Origin: Phycisphaerae bacterium | GTDB lineage: Bacteria; Planctomycetota; Phycisphaerae; SM23-33 | Length of the DNA stretch: 61,422 nt | Reading direction: 5' to 3' | NCBI GenBank assembly: GCA_016929245.1 | Contig: JAFGJE010000042.1 | Span: 1-61,422 of the forward strand | Shown here: positions 26,472 to 36,827 of the stretch, piece after piece | Position numbering within the stretch: position 1 is the first letter of the stretch | How the letters are laid out: each line of letters opens with the position of its first letter | Made by a program: the position numbers and the translations under genes | Notes under the pieces: model-generated | Told to the model about the DNA's origin: nothing | The model's input: only the letters and a program-made list of their open reading frames with translations | Database searches by the model: none

Positions 26472-29099
26472 TCAAAACATCCGAATTTTTCCCAGGCGAA
26501 CGGGCCCGAGTTCTTTGGGTTGCCGATTCGGCGGCGGCGTCAGGTGCACTTCGTCCCATTGTTCCACAAGGTCAACCGACGGACCGATGAGATAACTTTC
26601 ACCGGCTTTCGTATCCATCCGCACACATCCGTCCGCATCCACGTGTATACTTTCCGTTGGCGTTTTGGTCGGCGGTTGATCCTTCTCCACACGCCGAACG
26701 TACAGTTCCTTCGCGTCGGACCAAGGGGACTCCAGCACCAGTTCTTCGCCGAATTCGCTTTCGATCCACACCCATCCGATGTATCCTTCGCGCTGTTCGG
26801 CGCTGATGAGAAATCCACCTCTTGCCTTGAGCGTAAAAGCAGCCTCCACGCTTTCGTGCAGCGCCGGCGCGACTCGGATCACGCCTTCGTGACTCTGAAG
26901 CAGCATTTCGTTGATCCCCGTCGCGACGATAGGCATGGCTTCATTCGAGAAGTGTCGAAAACCCCATGCCGGAAAGTGGAATTTGTCTTCCTCATTCTCC
27001 GCGTTGCGCACCAGGTTGTAACTGTGGTATCGGTCGCGGTCCCTCGTGAAGACGCTGTACGGGCCGTAGTGGCCGAATCCCTGCGGGTAGAATTGCCAGA
27101 GCTTCACGTGGTTCCGGAGCATCGTGAGGGTTTCCTCCTTCAGGCCCAGCCGCGCGCAGACGACGGCGATGGGACACCAACCCATGCACACGTCCTGCTC
27201 GCCTTCGCCGGTCATCGTCGATTCGTCCTTGACCTTCACGTCGTCCCCAAGGGGATGAAACCGCGCGATCGTCGCGATACCGTTATACATCTTACCGCCG
27301 CGATCCTTCAATCCGACCGCGCCGGAAGGGAACACCATCTGGAGTTCCACATCGGGCATGCCGTAATACTCCGGCACGGGCTGACATCCGAGGCGCGTGC
27401 GGAGATTCCGGTTCTTTTCCGGCCAATATCCCGCGATCGGCACGTCACGCGACAGAAGCTCCCTGCCTTCTCCCGTGCCCGGACCATGCACCGCTCCGCC
27501 GTTTTCAATGCGGTATTCCGATTCGTCCAGCTGCACCCAGGTCGGTTCGGTGAGGCGTTGCACGATGTCAAGCAACCGGGCGGCGTCCAGGTCGTCGGCG
27601 CGGAGAATCTCCATCGCCTCGACGACCGCGGGGAACAGCACGCGGATCATCGCCAGGTCGCTGATGACGTCCGGGCAGAGTCCCGATCCTTCCAGCGGCG
27701 AGCCGGGTTCGACGTGGTATTTTCCATCCTCGCCGAGGGAAATGAGGCTCAGGAGAAAACGCGTGACTTCCCGCATGACGGGGTAGGCTTTGGCTCGCAG
27801 GAATGTCTCGTCGCGAGTGAACTGCCAGTGTCGCCAGAAGTCCATCGCGATCTGCGCCGACGGGGTGTGGTTCTCGTTGACCTTCTGGTCCTGCCAGCCG
27901 CGTCGCTCGGACACGTCGGCGTAGAACGCGCCGGGACGTCCCAGCACGCGGGCGTAGTCCATCGCCAGCGGTAATTGCCCGGCGCGGAATTTCAGATACG
28001 GCAGCGCCAGCTCCGCGTGATTCGCCGCGTGCAGCGGCCAGGCGTGCCATTGCATATTCCAGTGGAAATAAAAGGTCCAGGGGACGAAATCATGGTTCCA
28101 TCCCCAGATGCCGTTGCAGAAGTGCGGCGGGTACGCGCCGCGACACGAGGAGCCGGCGAAGTACAGAACCACGTGCCAGAGGTTCGCGAGGTAATCTTCC
28201 GACAGGTGCACCGTCGAACGCGACCAGAACTCGCGCCAATCCTTGGCGTGGTCGGCCGCGATGGCTTTTTCGCCCTTTTTCGTCGCGTCGGAAAGACGGC
28301 GGAGGACTTTCGCCCGCGGATCCGGATGGTTTTCGCTCGTGACAGCCGCGATGTAGATCGTGTAACCGAGCTTCGCTGACGGCGAAACGTTCGCCCGTCC
28401 CGCGCGGCTGTGCAGGCGCTCGACGGCCGATGCGTTGCCGGCGTCGGGCACGAGCTTCATACCAACGACGAGATTCAGCGTGCGGAATTTCTGGTGGATG
28501 ACCACGCAATCATCTTCCATGCTCATTTCCGTACCGTCGATATGCAGCGTCGGATCGCGCCGCACGAGGCTGTACCAGTGTCCGAACTCCCGGCTGCCGA
28601 ATCGGGCGAACTCCGCGGACTGCGCGACCGGTTCCGTCGCTTCGGTTTCCACGCGCAGAACCATCGCCTGGTCTGGGTGACTGGCGTACGCGCGAATCGA
28701 AACGCCGCCGAAAACGCTGTCGGCTTGCAGGTACGCGGTCGCGTCGGCGAGGCTCACGCGGCCCTGGAAATCCTTCAGATAGATCGTCTCCATCAGCGGC
28801 AAACCAAGGTCCACCGTCAGCCGCCCGCAACTGCGCAGTGCGGTCTGAAGGTCTTCTTCCTTCGCGCCCCAGTTGCGGACATGACCGTCCGGGCCGTCGT
28901 CCCAGGCGTCCACCTTATTCACCGACAGGCACAGCCGGTTGTTTTCCACCCACAGCAAGCCGCCCAAGTCGCCGTTGCCGATGGGCAAACCTTCCATCGG
29001 GTCGTTCGGCGGCGAAAGATAAACGATGTCATGCCGCGAAACACGTTGCGGGAAGGGAAGATTCCAGCGACGCTCCTTCAAATTCCATGCACTTTTCAT
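26472..29099 (-). CDS. GH95-like glycoside hydrolase (DUF5703-type N-terminus)
   Basis: This 875-residue protein begins near the Pfam DUF5703/GH95 pattern with EGLPIGNGDLGGLLW and continues with an alpha/alpha barrel (FHWNMQWHAWP, GFRHFSNEAMP, GINEMLLQS) and a C-terminal beta domain (FTLKARGGFLISAE). The Asn-x-Asn pair of fucosidases is reduced to His-x-Asn here, and the FQIDGNFG motif is not conserved, so activity may differ from fucose release. I use the ATG at 29099 after GGAG; a TTG two codons upstream is possible. No signal peptide is seen. It lies 67 bases after the GH36 gene and 20 bases before the next. Confidence 0.75.
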   Translation of the reverse strand: MKSAWNLKERRWNLPFPQRVSRHDIVYLSPPNDPMEGLPIGNGDLGGLLWVENNRLCLSVNKVDAWDDGPDGHVRNWGAKEEDLQTALRSCGRLTVDLGLPLMETIYLKDFQGRVSLADATAYLQADSVFGGVSIRAYASHPDQAMVLRVETEATEPVAQSAEFARFGSREFGHWYSLVRRDPTLHIDGTEMSMEDDCVVIHQKFRTLNLVVGMKLVPDAGNASAVERLHSRAGRANVSPSAKLGYTIYIAAVTSENHPDPRAKVLRRLSDATKKGEKAIAADHAKDWREFWSRSTVHLSEDYLANLWHVVLYFAGSSCRGAYPPHFCNGIWGWNHDFVPWTFYFHWNMQWHAWPLHAANHAELALPYLKFRAGQLPLAMDYARVLGRPGAFYADVSERRGWQDQKVNENHTPSAQIAMDFWRHWQFTRDETFLRAKAYPVMREVTRFLLSLISLGEDGKYHVEPGSPLEGSGLCPDVISDLAMIRVLFPAVVEAMEILRADDLDAARLLDIVQRLTEPTWVQLDESEYRIENGGAVHGPGTGEGRELLSRDVPIAGYWPEKNRNLRTRLGCQPVPEYYGMPDVELQMVFPSGAVGLKDRGGKMYNGIATIARFHPLGDDVKVKDESTMTGEGEQDVCMGWCPIAVVCARLGLKEETLTMLRNHVKLWQFYPQGFGHYGPYSVFTRDRDRYHSYNLVRNAENEEDKFHFPAWGFRHFSNEAMPIVATGINEMLLQSHEGVIRVAPALHESVEAAFTLKARGGFLISAEQREGYIGWVWIESEFGEELVLESPWSDAKELYVRRVEKDQPPTKTPTESIHVDADGCVRMDTKAGESYLIGPSVDLVEQWDEVHLTPPPNRQPKELGPVRLGKIRMF

Positions 29100-29166
29100 A
29101 GACAAAACGTCTCCATCGCATCAGGCTATTTTGAACTCCCCGTAGGGGGATTGTTTGCGTTACTAT

Positions 29167-31599
29167 TTATACCATTTCATACCAATAAAAGGCCGCCGAG
29201 CGCGCTTCAGGCAGATTCACGCGCAGGCCTTTTACCCGCATGTCCTTTCCGGACGGATTCAGGCGTAGCTTCCCATTCGAGGAGCGAATCTTATATCGCG
29301 CGTTGTCCCGCAGATCAAAAAGTTTCAGATCCGCGAAGGGATACGGGCATCGCTCGCGGCGATAGACCACGACCGCGCCGCGGTTTTCCTTCGGCAGGTG
29401 AAGCTGATAGGCCATGTATACGTCTTCCGCGAGGCTGTGACTGGTTAAGGGATAGAAATCGCCGTAATGGTAAGGGCGCAGGTCGAACGCTTCCCGCATC
29501 CGGTCGCGCAGCCATTCGATGGGGAACGTTTTTCCCTCCACGCCGTTGTGGCTGGAGACGAATCCGCTCGCGACGGCGCTTTGCGCGTCGTAAGTGTCGC
29601 CGCCCTTGATCGCGCCGGTGCTGTGCAGCGGAATCCACCGCGACAATCCCAGGTGCTGCGCCTGCGTGCCGACGGGATCGTACGCCGGACTGCACTGCAG
29701 GTCGCTCTGCCAGAGCGGAACGCTCCGTAAGGTCGTTTCCAGGTCGATTCGCCTGCCGCCGCTGCAGCAGTTGTCGATGATCAATCCCGGATGCCGCCGG
29801 AGCAATTCGTCCCAGAACGCGTACAGGCCTTCAATGTGGCGGATTTCCGACATGCCGACGCGGTCGGGTTTGTCCACCTTCCGCCAGTAGGGCAGCGGGT
29901 CGATGTTCGAGTCGTGCCGGTACAGGTCGATCCCTTCCTCGGCGATCATGTTCGAGATCGTGTCGGTGACCCACCGGCGGGCGCGGGGATTTCCGAAGTC
30001 CACCAGCCGGGTGTCATTTCCGCCCAGGCGAATCTGCCAGCCGGGATGCGCGCGATCCAGATCGCTTCCGCGGATCGACCGTTCCGGATCGAACCACAGC
30101 AGCAGTTTCTTGCCCAGCGTGTGCAGATGATCCCTCAGCGGACGCAGGCCGTTGGGATACAGTTTGCGGTTCAAACGCCAGTTGCCGGCCTCCTTCACCC
30201 AGTCGCTCATTTCCACGCAGTCGCCGTACCAGCCGGCGTCGATCCAGAAATAATCATACGGAACCTTGTATTTCCGGAGTCGTTCGATTTTTTTGAAATG
30301 CACCTCCTCCGCGACCATTCCCCAGTTGCCGACGGAAATGGGCGAAAGGAGTTGCTTTCCGTTCGGACACGGCGTGTAGTGCTTCAGGATCAACCGACGC
30401 AATAGATTCTGCGCCCGCGTGCGCTCGCCGCGCCAGAACATCATCAGAATGCGCGGCGTGCGGATCGATTCTCCGGGGTGCAGGCGCAGGCGCGTTGTTT
30501 CCATCCCCGCCGTGACGCGCACAGAGGTTTTTTCGTCCCTCCGGAACGTCGCCGCCCATTGTCCGCTCCAGCCGACGGCGAGGATCACGCCGCTTTCCTG
30601 GGCTTGCAGGTTCATAAAGGGAAGGCTTCGCGTGGACGATCTTCCTTGCGTGCCGGAGAGTTGAAATTGCCGATTCGGCGAAAGCGGCGTTTCGAGGGGA
30701 GCGAAATCGTCCACCGCGCAGTCGCTGCCCCTGGCGTGAAAGAGGGTGAATTCCTCCTCCCTGCCCGCCCGGGCGAAGGCGGCGTCCAGCGCCTGGATCT
30801 GCCGAAGGAGGGGCGTGTCCTTTTTACCGCGATTCTCGAAATGCAGCATCCACTCGACGGCGGGGAAATCGTTGTAGACGATCGCGTCGCACCGGATATG
30901 CAGGCGCGTTTTGGGATCGTCGAACGTCAGCGTGCAGGCGGTTCGATGTTTGTCGAGTGTTTTTCGCGTACAACGTCGTTTCCAGCCGCGAAGGAACGAA
31001 TCGCTTGTGGCGTTTCCATAGACGAAGGAAAACGGCGGGGAGGATTGTTTCCCGATGTGCAACCCGGACGCGGGCAGCGTGTCCAGCCGGACGCATCGGC
31101 CGTCCCGGAGCACCGCGCGGGCGTCGGCCCAGTCGGCGTGGCTGAAATCGGGGGAACCGACGACTTCCAAAATAAAATTTGCGGCGCCGTGCAAGGGAAC
31201 GCGAATTTCACGCGGTTCTTCCCCTCCGTGGAACGGTCCGAAGCGCCGGTCTTTCCGGCCGTTCACTTTGACGATAAAGGTCATGTCCGTCCGCTGGTTG
31301 GCGACGGCGGGGTTCTGGTCCCGCCCGATCCGGGCGAGAAATTGTTTTCCCGGCGCGGGTAGCGTCACCGTCATGCGGAACGGCGCATGCACCGCCAGCC
31401 CGCGGCGAAAGGTGCGCCGGCCGATCGTCATGGGGCCGTTTTCGATGGACGCGTTCCGCGTCAACCTGCCCCAGCCGTGCCGTTGCACCTCCAGGCTGCC
31501 GATCGCGGAATCACCTTGAGAATGTTGATTCGATATGCCGAAGGCTTTTTTCAACCAGTCGGCCCGGAAAGCAAATTCTTCGCGCGTGGGTTTGTTCAT
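29167..31599 (-). CDS. GH36-like alpha-galactosidase with NPCBM domain
   Basis: This 810-residue enzyme starts with an NPCBM-type carbohydrate-binding domain (about residues 30-165, with RRTFRRGLAVHAPFRM). A linker beta domain and a GH36/clan-D TIM barrel follow. WIDAGWYGDC marks an early strand, Asp563 in YRHDSN is the likely nucleophile and Asp633 in PLWQSDLQ the likely acid/base. IIDNCCSGGRRID is typical of the family. The reaction is retaining removal of terminal alpha-galactose or a similar sugar. No signal peptide is visible. It starts ten bases after the GH2 stop, so the two are co-translated. Confidence 0.86.
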   Translation of the reverse strand: MNKPTREEFAFRADWLKKAFGISNQHSQGDSAIGSLEVQRHGWGRLTRNASIENGPMTIGRRTFRRGLAVHAPFRMTVTLPAPGKQFLARIGRDQNPAVANQRTDMTFIVKVNGRKDRRFGPFHGGEEPREIRVPLHGAANFILEVVGSPDFSHADWADARAVLRDGRCVRLDTLPASGLHIGKQSSPPFSFVYGNATSDSFLRGWKRRCTRKTLDKHRTACTLTFDDPKTRLHIRCDAIVYNDFPAVEWMLHFENRGKKDTPLLRQIQALDAAFARAGREEEFTLFHARGSDCAVDDFAPLETPLSPNRQFQLSGTQGRSSTRSLPFMNLQAQESGVILAVGWSGQWAATFRRDEKTSVRVTAGMETTRLRLHPGESIRTPRILMMFWRGERTRAQNLLRRLILKHYTPCPNGKQLLSPISVGNWGMVAEEVHFKKIERLRKYKVPYDYFWIDAGWYGDCVEMSDWVKEAGNWRLNRKLYPNGLRPLRDHLHTLGKKLLLWFDPERSIRGSDLDRAHPGWQIRLGGNDTRLVDFGNPRARRWVTDTISNMIAEEGIDLYRHDSNIDPLPYWRKVDKPDRVGMSEIRHIEGLYAFWDELLRRHPGLIIDNCCSGGRRIDLETTLRSVPLWQSDLQCSPAYDPVGTQAQHLGLSRWIPLHSTGAIKGGDTYDAQSAVASGFVSSHNGVEGKTFPIEWLRDRMREAFDLRPYHYGDFYPLTSHSLAEDVYMAYQLHLPKENRGAVVVYRRERCPYPFADLKLFDLRDNARYKIRSSNGKLRLNPSGKDMRVKGLRVNLPEARSAAFYWYEMV

Positions 31600-31609
31600 G
31601 TCCGTTCTC

Positions 31610-34600
31610 TCAACTCACATAGTCTATCTTCTTCAACATCGTGTTGAATTTCTTCGGAAGCGGTTTAACCGGTCCTTTGGCGAGTCTCGCGGCGTAGTTG
31701 ATCATATTCAGCAGCAGCCGGTCGGCGGCTGGGTGCGCATCGACGTTTTCCAGGATGTTCAGCGAATTCGTGATGAATTTTCCCTTCCCGAAGGGGTATT
31801 GAGCCATCATCACGCCCGATGCGTATCCACCAGGACAGCAGTAACCGGTGGCGAAGGCGGCGACGATCACGTCTTCGGGTTCGTCCTGCTTCTCGAACAG
31901 CGCGCGGGAAATGACCGGACCGTAGTACTCCCAATCCATGATTCCCTTCGCCTGCAGGCCTTCAAAAATCGGATGGGCTTTCGCGACGCATTCCTTGTGA
32001 TACAACCAGTCGCCGAACTGGTAGACGCGTCCTTTGTTTTCCAGCGGCAGCCAACCCAGCGCCTGCCGGCCGGCCTTCAGGGCGGTGTCCTCCAGGACGA
32101 CGTTTCCCTTCGCGTCGAATATTCGCACGCGGCTGACGGAAGGCGCGTTGATTTTCCCGAAGCAGAAACGGATGTCGATCTTTCCCTTCGATGCGGAAAC
32201 GTTGAATGTCTTCAGGACGGCTCGATGAGGCCCGCCGGCTTCGGCGAGAATGTCGAAATCCCGCAGGACGTGCCGGTCGTTGATCTTCACGTCAAACAAT
32301 CGCTGGTCTTTGGCGTTGCAGAAACCTTCGCACATGCCCAGTTCGACTTCGTACTCTCCCCGCGGCAGGTCGGACAAGGCGTAATGAATGCTGCCGTAGA
32401 ATTCCTTGGAGAAGACAGCCTCTTCTTCTTTCGGCACGTTCGGCACGTCGAATTCCCGCCAGGAGACACCGTAATTTCCCCACAATCCACCGCCGCTTTT
32501 TCGCTCGAAGGTTCCGAGTTTCGCCTGGGCGGACGTGTTGGTGAACGCCCTGGGCGATAAAAAGACCGCGACGCTTCCCCGGGCGAGCTTCTCCGCCAGC
32601 ACGCGCCAACCATCCGTGTCCTTGTTCAGGGCGATGGAATCGCCGACGAGAATCACTTCACGGTTCTTCGATTTCGTCCTGCCGAACGGCTTGCGCTTGA
32701 CGCCTTGTTTCGTGAGCCATTTCTCAATATTGGAATCCAGGCCCCAGATCGCAATCGCGAATTTCACCTTCGGAAGGTCGGCCGGGTCGGCGATGTGGAA
32801 TTTCAGCTTACCGCCGAACGGCGCTCCGCCGCGTTCCATGTACGCGCCGAACTCATACTCACCCGCCGGACCGCTCAGCTTCACCTCGCCGCAAAAGACG
32901 CTTACCGCCAGCGGCCCGTCCCGGCCGTCGGAAACGGCGGGGATATTCGCGGTGACTTTCTTCTCCCAGATCGTTCCGGATTTCCCGCTGACGCGCAGCG
33001 TCACGGGATATTCGCCCGGCGGGAGCGCGTCTTCATTGGCGAGGACGGCTTCGAGCTTGAATTTCCGTCCGGAATATCCGTGCGTCGGATCGACGAACAG
33101 GCACCATCGCAGCGGCGCCCAGCCGTCACACAGCGCTTCGGCGGCGCCGGGTTTCCATTCCCGGAAAAACGTCCATAAGCCTTCGCCCGTAATCGCGTGA
33201 TCGAGCATACCCGTCAAGTTGAATCCGCAGATCTTCGGATTCGAGCGGATCAGGTCGAAACCCAACAACCGCCGGCGGATGTGCAGCCGTTGACTGTCCT
33301 GCAGCATGTCTTGCAGGAAGGGATAAACGCCGTCAAATCCCCAGCGTTTCCAGTCCGCCTGGAGTTTTTCCGCTATGGAACGAAACAGCTTCACGTCGGA
33401 CAAGTCCTCTCGCGCGTGCATCTGCTCGTACCAGCGACAGCCGCGAACCACGTCCAGCAGGCTGCCCACGCCGTATTCCGAGAGGAACACCGGCTTGGTG
33501 TCCCTGCCGAGGTTCCGCAGGAAATCGATCGTCATCGGCGGATGCGGCGTGCCGGGGTAGACATGCACGTCGCCGGCGTATTTGAAGTATCCGCCGTGAT
33601 TGGCGTCGCCGGCGTTGGGTTCGCCCACCGTGTCGGGAGCGTCCTGGCCCCATTCGTATTCCCACGTGTCGCCGCCGGGATTGCTCAACGAGCCGATTTC
33701 AGGATGGCAGTCCCATCGCCCGCTCGACAGCAGCACCAGGCGCGTGTCGTCCAGCTCGCGCACCATCGTCAGCGCGTCGACCGCCCGGCGGAAGACCGGG
33801 CCGTCGGACGTTTCGTTCAGCAGGCCCCAAATCGTGATCGAGGGATGATTGCGGTCGCGCAGGATCATCTCGCGGATCGAACGGTCGAACCTTTCCGCCA
33901 TGCAGGGCGAATCCGCGAGACACCAGCCGGCGAAACATTCTTCGTAGACCATCAAGCCGATTTCATCGCAGAAATCCATCTGCTCCGAATAGCCCATCCC
34001 CGCGATGAAGCGCACGCAGTTGTACCCGGAAGCCTTGGTCATCAGCAGGTCGCGGCGTATCAGATCCGGATCCACCGGCACGAGCTGGCCGACGGGCATG
34101 TGGTTTCCGGTGTGCGTCGAACGCAGAAGGATCCGCCTGCCGTTCAGCCGGAAGTATCCCCGCTCCACGCGAAAATCGCGGAATCCGCAACGGACCATGT
34201 GCTCGTGGGAACCTTTTCCCGTTTCCAGTTTCGCGATCACGCGATAGAGATACGGATCGTCCAGGTTCCACAGGTGCGGCGGATCAACCTTCAGGACATG
34301 TTCATATATGCTTTGGCCGACTGGAAAATCCGATTCGACGCGCAGGGATTTTAGGATATCCCCACCGTTTGCCGGTCCGATGGAAACCGCGAGGCTTCCT
34401 CGAACCGACTCGTTCGTATCGTTTCGCGCCGTCACGGAAATGCGCACGTCCCCCGTTGTAGCGCAAGGCCGGACGAAGACATCCGAAATGCGCACCGCCG
34501 GGACGACGTGCAGCGTGACGTGGGTCGGAATTCCGCCGGCGTTGTACGATCGGCCGGGCTGATACTCTCTCGCTTCTTTGTTGCGGTGCGGGATTTCCGT

Positions 34601-34993
34601 CAGCTTGAACCCGTCGATCGGTTCATCCGTCGGATTCAGCACGCGAACCGCCAGCAGGTTGTCGCCCGACTTGACCGCCGAGGTGATATCCAGCGTGAAA
34701 GGCGTCTCCCCGCCTTCGTGCCCGCCGACGTGCCGGCCGTTGACCCACACGTCGGCAAGGTAATCGACCATGCCGAACGTCAGCAGACACCGTTGCTCCA
34801 CGCCGGCGATTTCCGCGGGACGAAACGTCCGCCAGTACCACGCGACCCCGAAATAATCAGGATACACCTGCTGAATGATCCCCGGCACGGGAGCGCCCCG
34901 GGCGTCGAGGTGAATGGTTCGCTCCCAATGTTCCTCCCGGCCTATATTTTTTGCGTCACGCGCGATACGCCAGGTTCCGTTCAGACATTGCAT
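31610..34993 (-). CDS. GH2-family beta-galactosidase/glucuronidase-like enzyme
   Basis: This 1127-residue protein has the GH2 order: sugar-binding jelly roll (residues 1-165, LNGTWRIARD, DVWVNGRHVGGHEGG), Ig-like domain, and TIM barrel with acid/base Glu394 (WGLLNE, after Asn393) and nucleophile Glu506 (FLSEYG). The C-terminal half (about 620-1127) is long, with Ig-like and other beta domains. There is no signal peptide. Beta-galactosidase, beta-glucuronidase or beta-mannosidase activity cannot be separated by eye. It lies 76 bases after the KDG kinase gene in the same direction. Confidence 0.9.
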   Translation of the reverse strand: MQCLNGTWRIARDAKNIGREEHWERTIHLDARGAPVPGIIQQVYPDYFGVAWYWRTFRPAEIAGVEQRCLLTFGMVDYLADVWVNGRHVGGHEGGETPFTLDITSAVKSGDNLLAVRVLNPTDEPIDGFKLTEIPHRNKEAREYQPGRSYNAGGIPTHVTLHVVPAVRISDVFVRPCATTGDVRISVTARNDTNESVRGSLAVSIGPANGGDILKSLRVESDFPVGQSIYEHVLKVDPPHLWNLDDPYLYRVIAKLETGKGSHEHMVRCGFRDFRVERGYFRLNGRRILLRSTHTGNHMPVGQLVPVDPDLIRRDLLMTKASGYNCVRFIAGMGYSEQMDFCDEIGLMVYEECFAGWCLADSPCMAERFDRSIREMILRDRNHPSITIWGLLNETSDGPVFRRAVDALTMVRELDDTRLVLLSSGRWDCHPEIGSLSNPGGDTWEYEWGQDAPDTVGEPNAGDANHGGYFKYAGDVHVYPGTPHPPMTIDFLRNLGRDTKPVFLSEYGVGSLLDVVRGCRWYEQMHAREDLSDVKLFRSIAEKLQADWKRWGFDGVYPFLQDMLQDSQRLHIRRRLLGFDLIRSNPKICGFNLTGMLDHAITGEGLWTFFREWKPGAAEALCDGWAPLRWCLFVDPTHGYSGRKFKLEAVLANEDALPPGEYPVTLRVSGKSGTIWEKKVTANIPAVSDGRDGPLAVSVFCGEVKLSGPAGEYEFGAYMERGGAPFGGKLKFHIADPADLPKVKFAIAIWGLDSNIEKWLTKQGVKRKPFGRTKSKNREVILVGDSIALNKDTDGWRVLAEKLARGSVAVFLSPRAFTNTSAQAKLGTFERKSGGGLWGNYGVSWREFDVPNVPKEEEAVFSKEFYGSIHYALSDLPRGEYEVELGMCEGFCNAKDQRLFDVKINDRHVLRDFDILAEAGGPHRAVLKTFNVSASKGKIDIRFCFGKINAPSVSRVRIFDAKGNVVLEDTALKAGRQALGWLPLENKGRVYQFGDWLYHKECVAKAHPIFEGLQAKGIMDWEYYGPVISRALFEKQDEPEDVIVAAFATGYCCPGGYASGVMMAQYPFGKGKFITNSLNILENVDAHPAADRLLLNMINYAARLAKGPVKPLPKKFNTMLKKIDYVS

Positions 34994-35069
34994 ACATGTC
35001 TCCGATTCGAAAGATTTCCTTGCACGTTTTTTTGCACGTGTTACTTAAAGGCATGATGGTTTCGACATG

Positions 35070-36128
35070 TTATCGCCGCACGCGTCCGCCGCCGGCGCCC
35101 TGAACAAGAGTCTGGACTTCCGCTTCGGAAACCAGCGCGAAATCGCCGGGGATCGTGTGTTTCAGGCAGGCGCAGGCGGCCGCGAATTCCACGCCTTCGC
35201 TGACGGGCATGTTTTTTTGAAACGCGTAAATCAATCCTGCCGTCAGGGCGTCCCCGCCGCCGACGCGGTCCACCACGTGAATCGTATACTCCCGGCTGAT
35301 GCAACAGGTTTCACCGTCGAAAAGCATCGCGGCGATGGTCGTTTCCGAGGCGCTGTCGCCGGAGCGCAACGTGACGGCCACCTGCTTCAGGTTGTAACGG
35401 CGATGCAGGTCCCGTGCGACCGCTTCGGCGCGGGCTGGTTCCGATGCGCCTTGCTCCGGTTCCGCGGCGCCGAGGATCAAACGGCCATGCTCTTCGTTGG
35501 CGATTAACACGTCCACGGAATCCATCAGCGGACAGAGCACTTCCCGCGCCCGTGCGACAGGCCACATTTGGCTTCGATAATTCACGTCGCAACTGACGGT
35601 CAAGCCGAAATCCTTGGCGGCGGCGCAGGCTTCGCGGACGACGGCCGGGAGGTGCTCGCCCAGCGCGGGCGCCGTTCCACATACGTGAAACCAACTCTTT
35701 CCGGGGAGAATTCTCTTCCAGTCGATATCGCCGGGACGCAGTTCGGCGAACGAACTACCCGCCCGATCATACACAACCTTGGAGGATCGCTGCGACGCGC
35801 CGGTTTCGACATACAAAAGCCCCAACCGATTGCCCCGGCGAAGTACATAATCCGTATTCGGCCCGAACTGGCGAATAAATCCAAGGCACGCCAGGCCGAT
35901 CTCGTGATCCGGTACAGCCGAGACCACGTGCGTCGGAACCCCCAGGCCCGACAAACAAACCGCGACGTTCGCTTCCGCGCCGGTATACCCCGCGACGTAC
36001 TCGCGCGCCTGGACGAATCGCTCGTGTCGCTTCGTGTCCAGCCGAAGCAGCAATTCCCCGAAGCAAACCACGCCGCCGTTTTTCCGACTGACCTTTGGTT
36101 TGTTCGATGTCGTTCGTTTTGCCATCAT
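35070..36128 (-). CDS. kdgK: PfkB-family kinase, probable 2-keto-3-deoxygluconate kinase
   Basis: This is a predicted ribokinase-fold sugar kinase that would phosphorylate 2-keto-3-deoxygluconate to KDPG. The N-terminal FGELLLRLD and GAEANVA segments are typical of the KDG-kinase branch. The C-terminal anion hole reads VGGGDALTAG, with catalytic base Asp293. It contains 352 residues, with a charged N-terminal tail. Directly upstream in the operon is KDPG aldolase, which would use the product, so the assignment rests on both sequence and context. A fructokinase is the main alternative. Confidence 0.87.
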   Translation of the reverse strand: MMAKRTTSNKPKVSRKNGGVVCFGELLLRLDTKRHERFVQAREYVAGYTGAEANVAVCLSGLGVPTHVVSAVPDHEIGLACLGFIRQFGPNTDYVLRRGNRLGLLYVETGASQRSSKVVYDRAGSSFAELRPGDIDWKRILPGKSWFHVCGTAPALGEHLPAVVREACAAAKDFGLTVSCDVNYRSQMWPVARAREVLCPLMDSVDVLIANEEHGRLILGAAEPEQGASEPARAEAVARDLHRRYNLKQVAVTLRSGDSASETTIAAMLFDGETCCISREYTIHVVDRVGGGDALTAGLIYAFQKNMPVSEGVEFAAACACLKHTIPGDFALVSEAEVQTLVQGAGGGRVRR

Positions 36129-36152
36129 GAAACACTCCCGGATCGGTTGAGT

Positions 36153-36800
36153 TTATGTCCCGCGGAAATCCCGGACGGCTTGGACGTACTGTTTCGCGAT
36201 CTTCGTGATCCCCTCGAACCTGCCCCTCGCGAAGCCTTCGGCGTCCATGTTCTGCCCCGCGAGAGTGACGACCTTCGCGCCGGCGGTGAAATACTCTTTC
36301 ATCACGTCGGTCGTGATCCCGCCGCACGCGGCGAGGAATTTCACCCGCGGGAACGGCGCGATAAGGTCCGCGAAGTAGGCCATGTTCACATTGGACGGGA
36401 AAACCTTGATCAAGTCCACGCCGAATCGCAGCGCCTCCATGATTTCCGTGGGCGTCACCGCGCCGGGCACGACCGGCACGCCGTAGCGATGTCCGACTTC
36501 GATGACCTCCGTCGCCAGGCCGGGCGAGACGAGAAACTGCGCGCCGGCGAGAATCGCCGCCCGCGCCGTTTCGGCGTCGAGCACGGTTCCCGCGCCCAGC
36601 AGCGCCTCGGCAGGCAGTTCCGCGCGTCCTTTTTCGATCAGCTTCAGCGCCCCGGGCATGGTCATGGTGTATTCCACCACGTCCAGGCCGCCTTCGATCA
36701 ACGCCAGACTCGCGGGAATCAGGTTCTCCACCAGGTCCGTCCGGAACACCGGCAGCACGCCGCGGTCGATCACACGTTGCACGATTTGATTTTTTTCCAT
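36153..36800 (-). CDS. eda: KDPG (2-dehydro-3-deoxyphosphogluconate) aldolase
   Basis: This class I aldolase splits KDPG into pyruvate and glyceraldehyde 3-phosphate. It has 215 residues, the family length. The Schiff-base lysine is Lys132 (DLIKVFPS), with the general acid/base Glu43 (VVEYTM) and the phosphate loop AACGGIT. It is 24 bases before KDG kinase and 27 bases after the Ldh-family gene, so an operon is likely. Side activity on other 2-keto-3-deoxy acid phosphates is possible. Confidence 0.93.
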   Translation of the reverse strand: MEKNQIVQRVIDRGVLPVFRTDLVENLIPASLALIEGGLDVVEYTMTMPGALKLIEKGRAELPAEALLGAGTVLDAETARAAILAGAQFLVSPGLATEVIEVGHRYGVPVVPGAVTPTEIMEALRFGVDLIKVFPSNVNMAYFADLIAPFPRVKFLAACGGITTDVMKEYFTAGAKVVTLAGQNMDAEGFARGRFEGITKIAKQYVQAVRDFRGT

Positions 36801-36827
36801 GATTCTCTCGATTCAACGCCGAAAATG

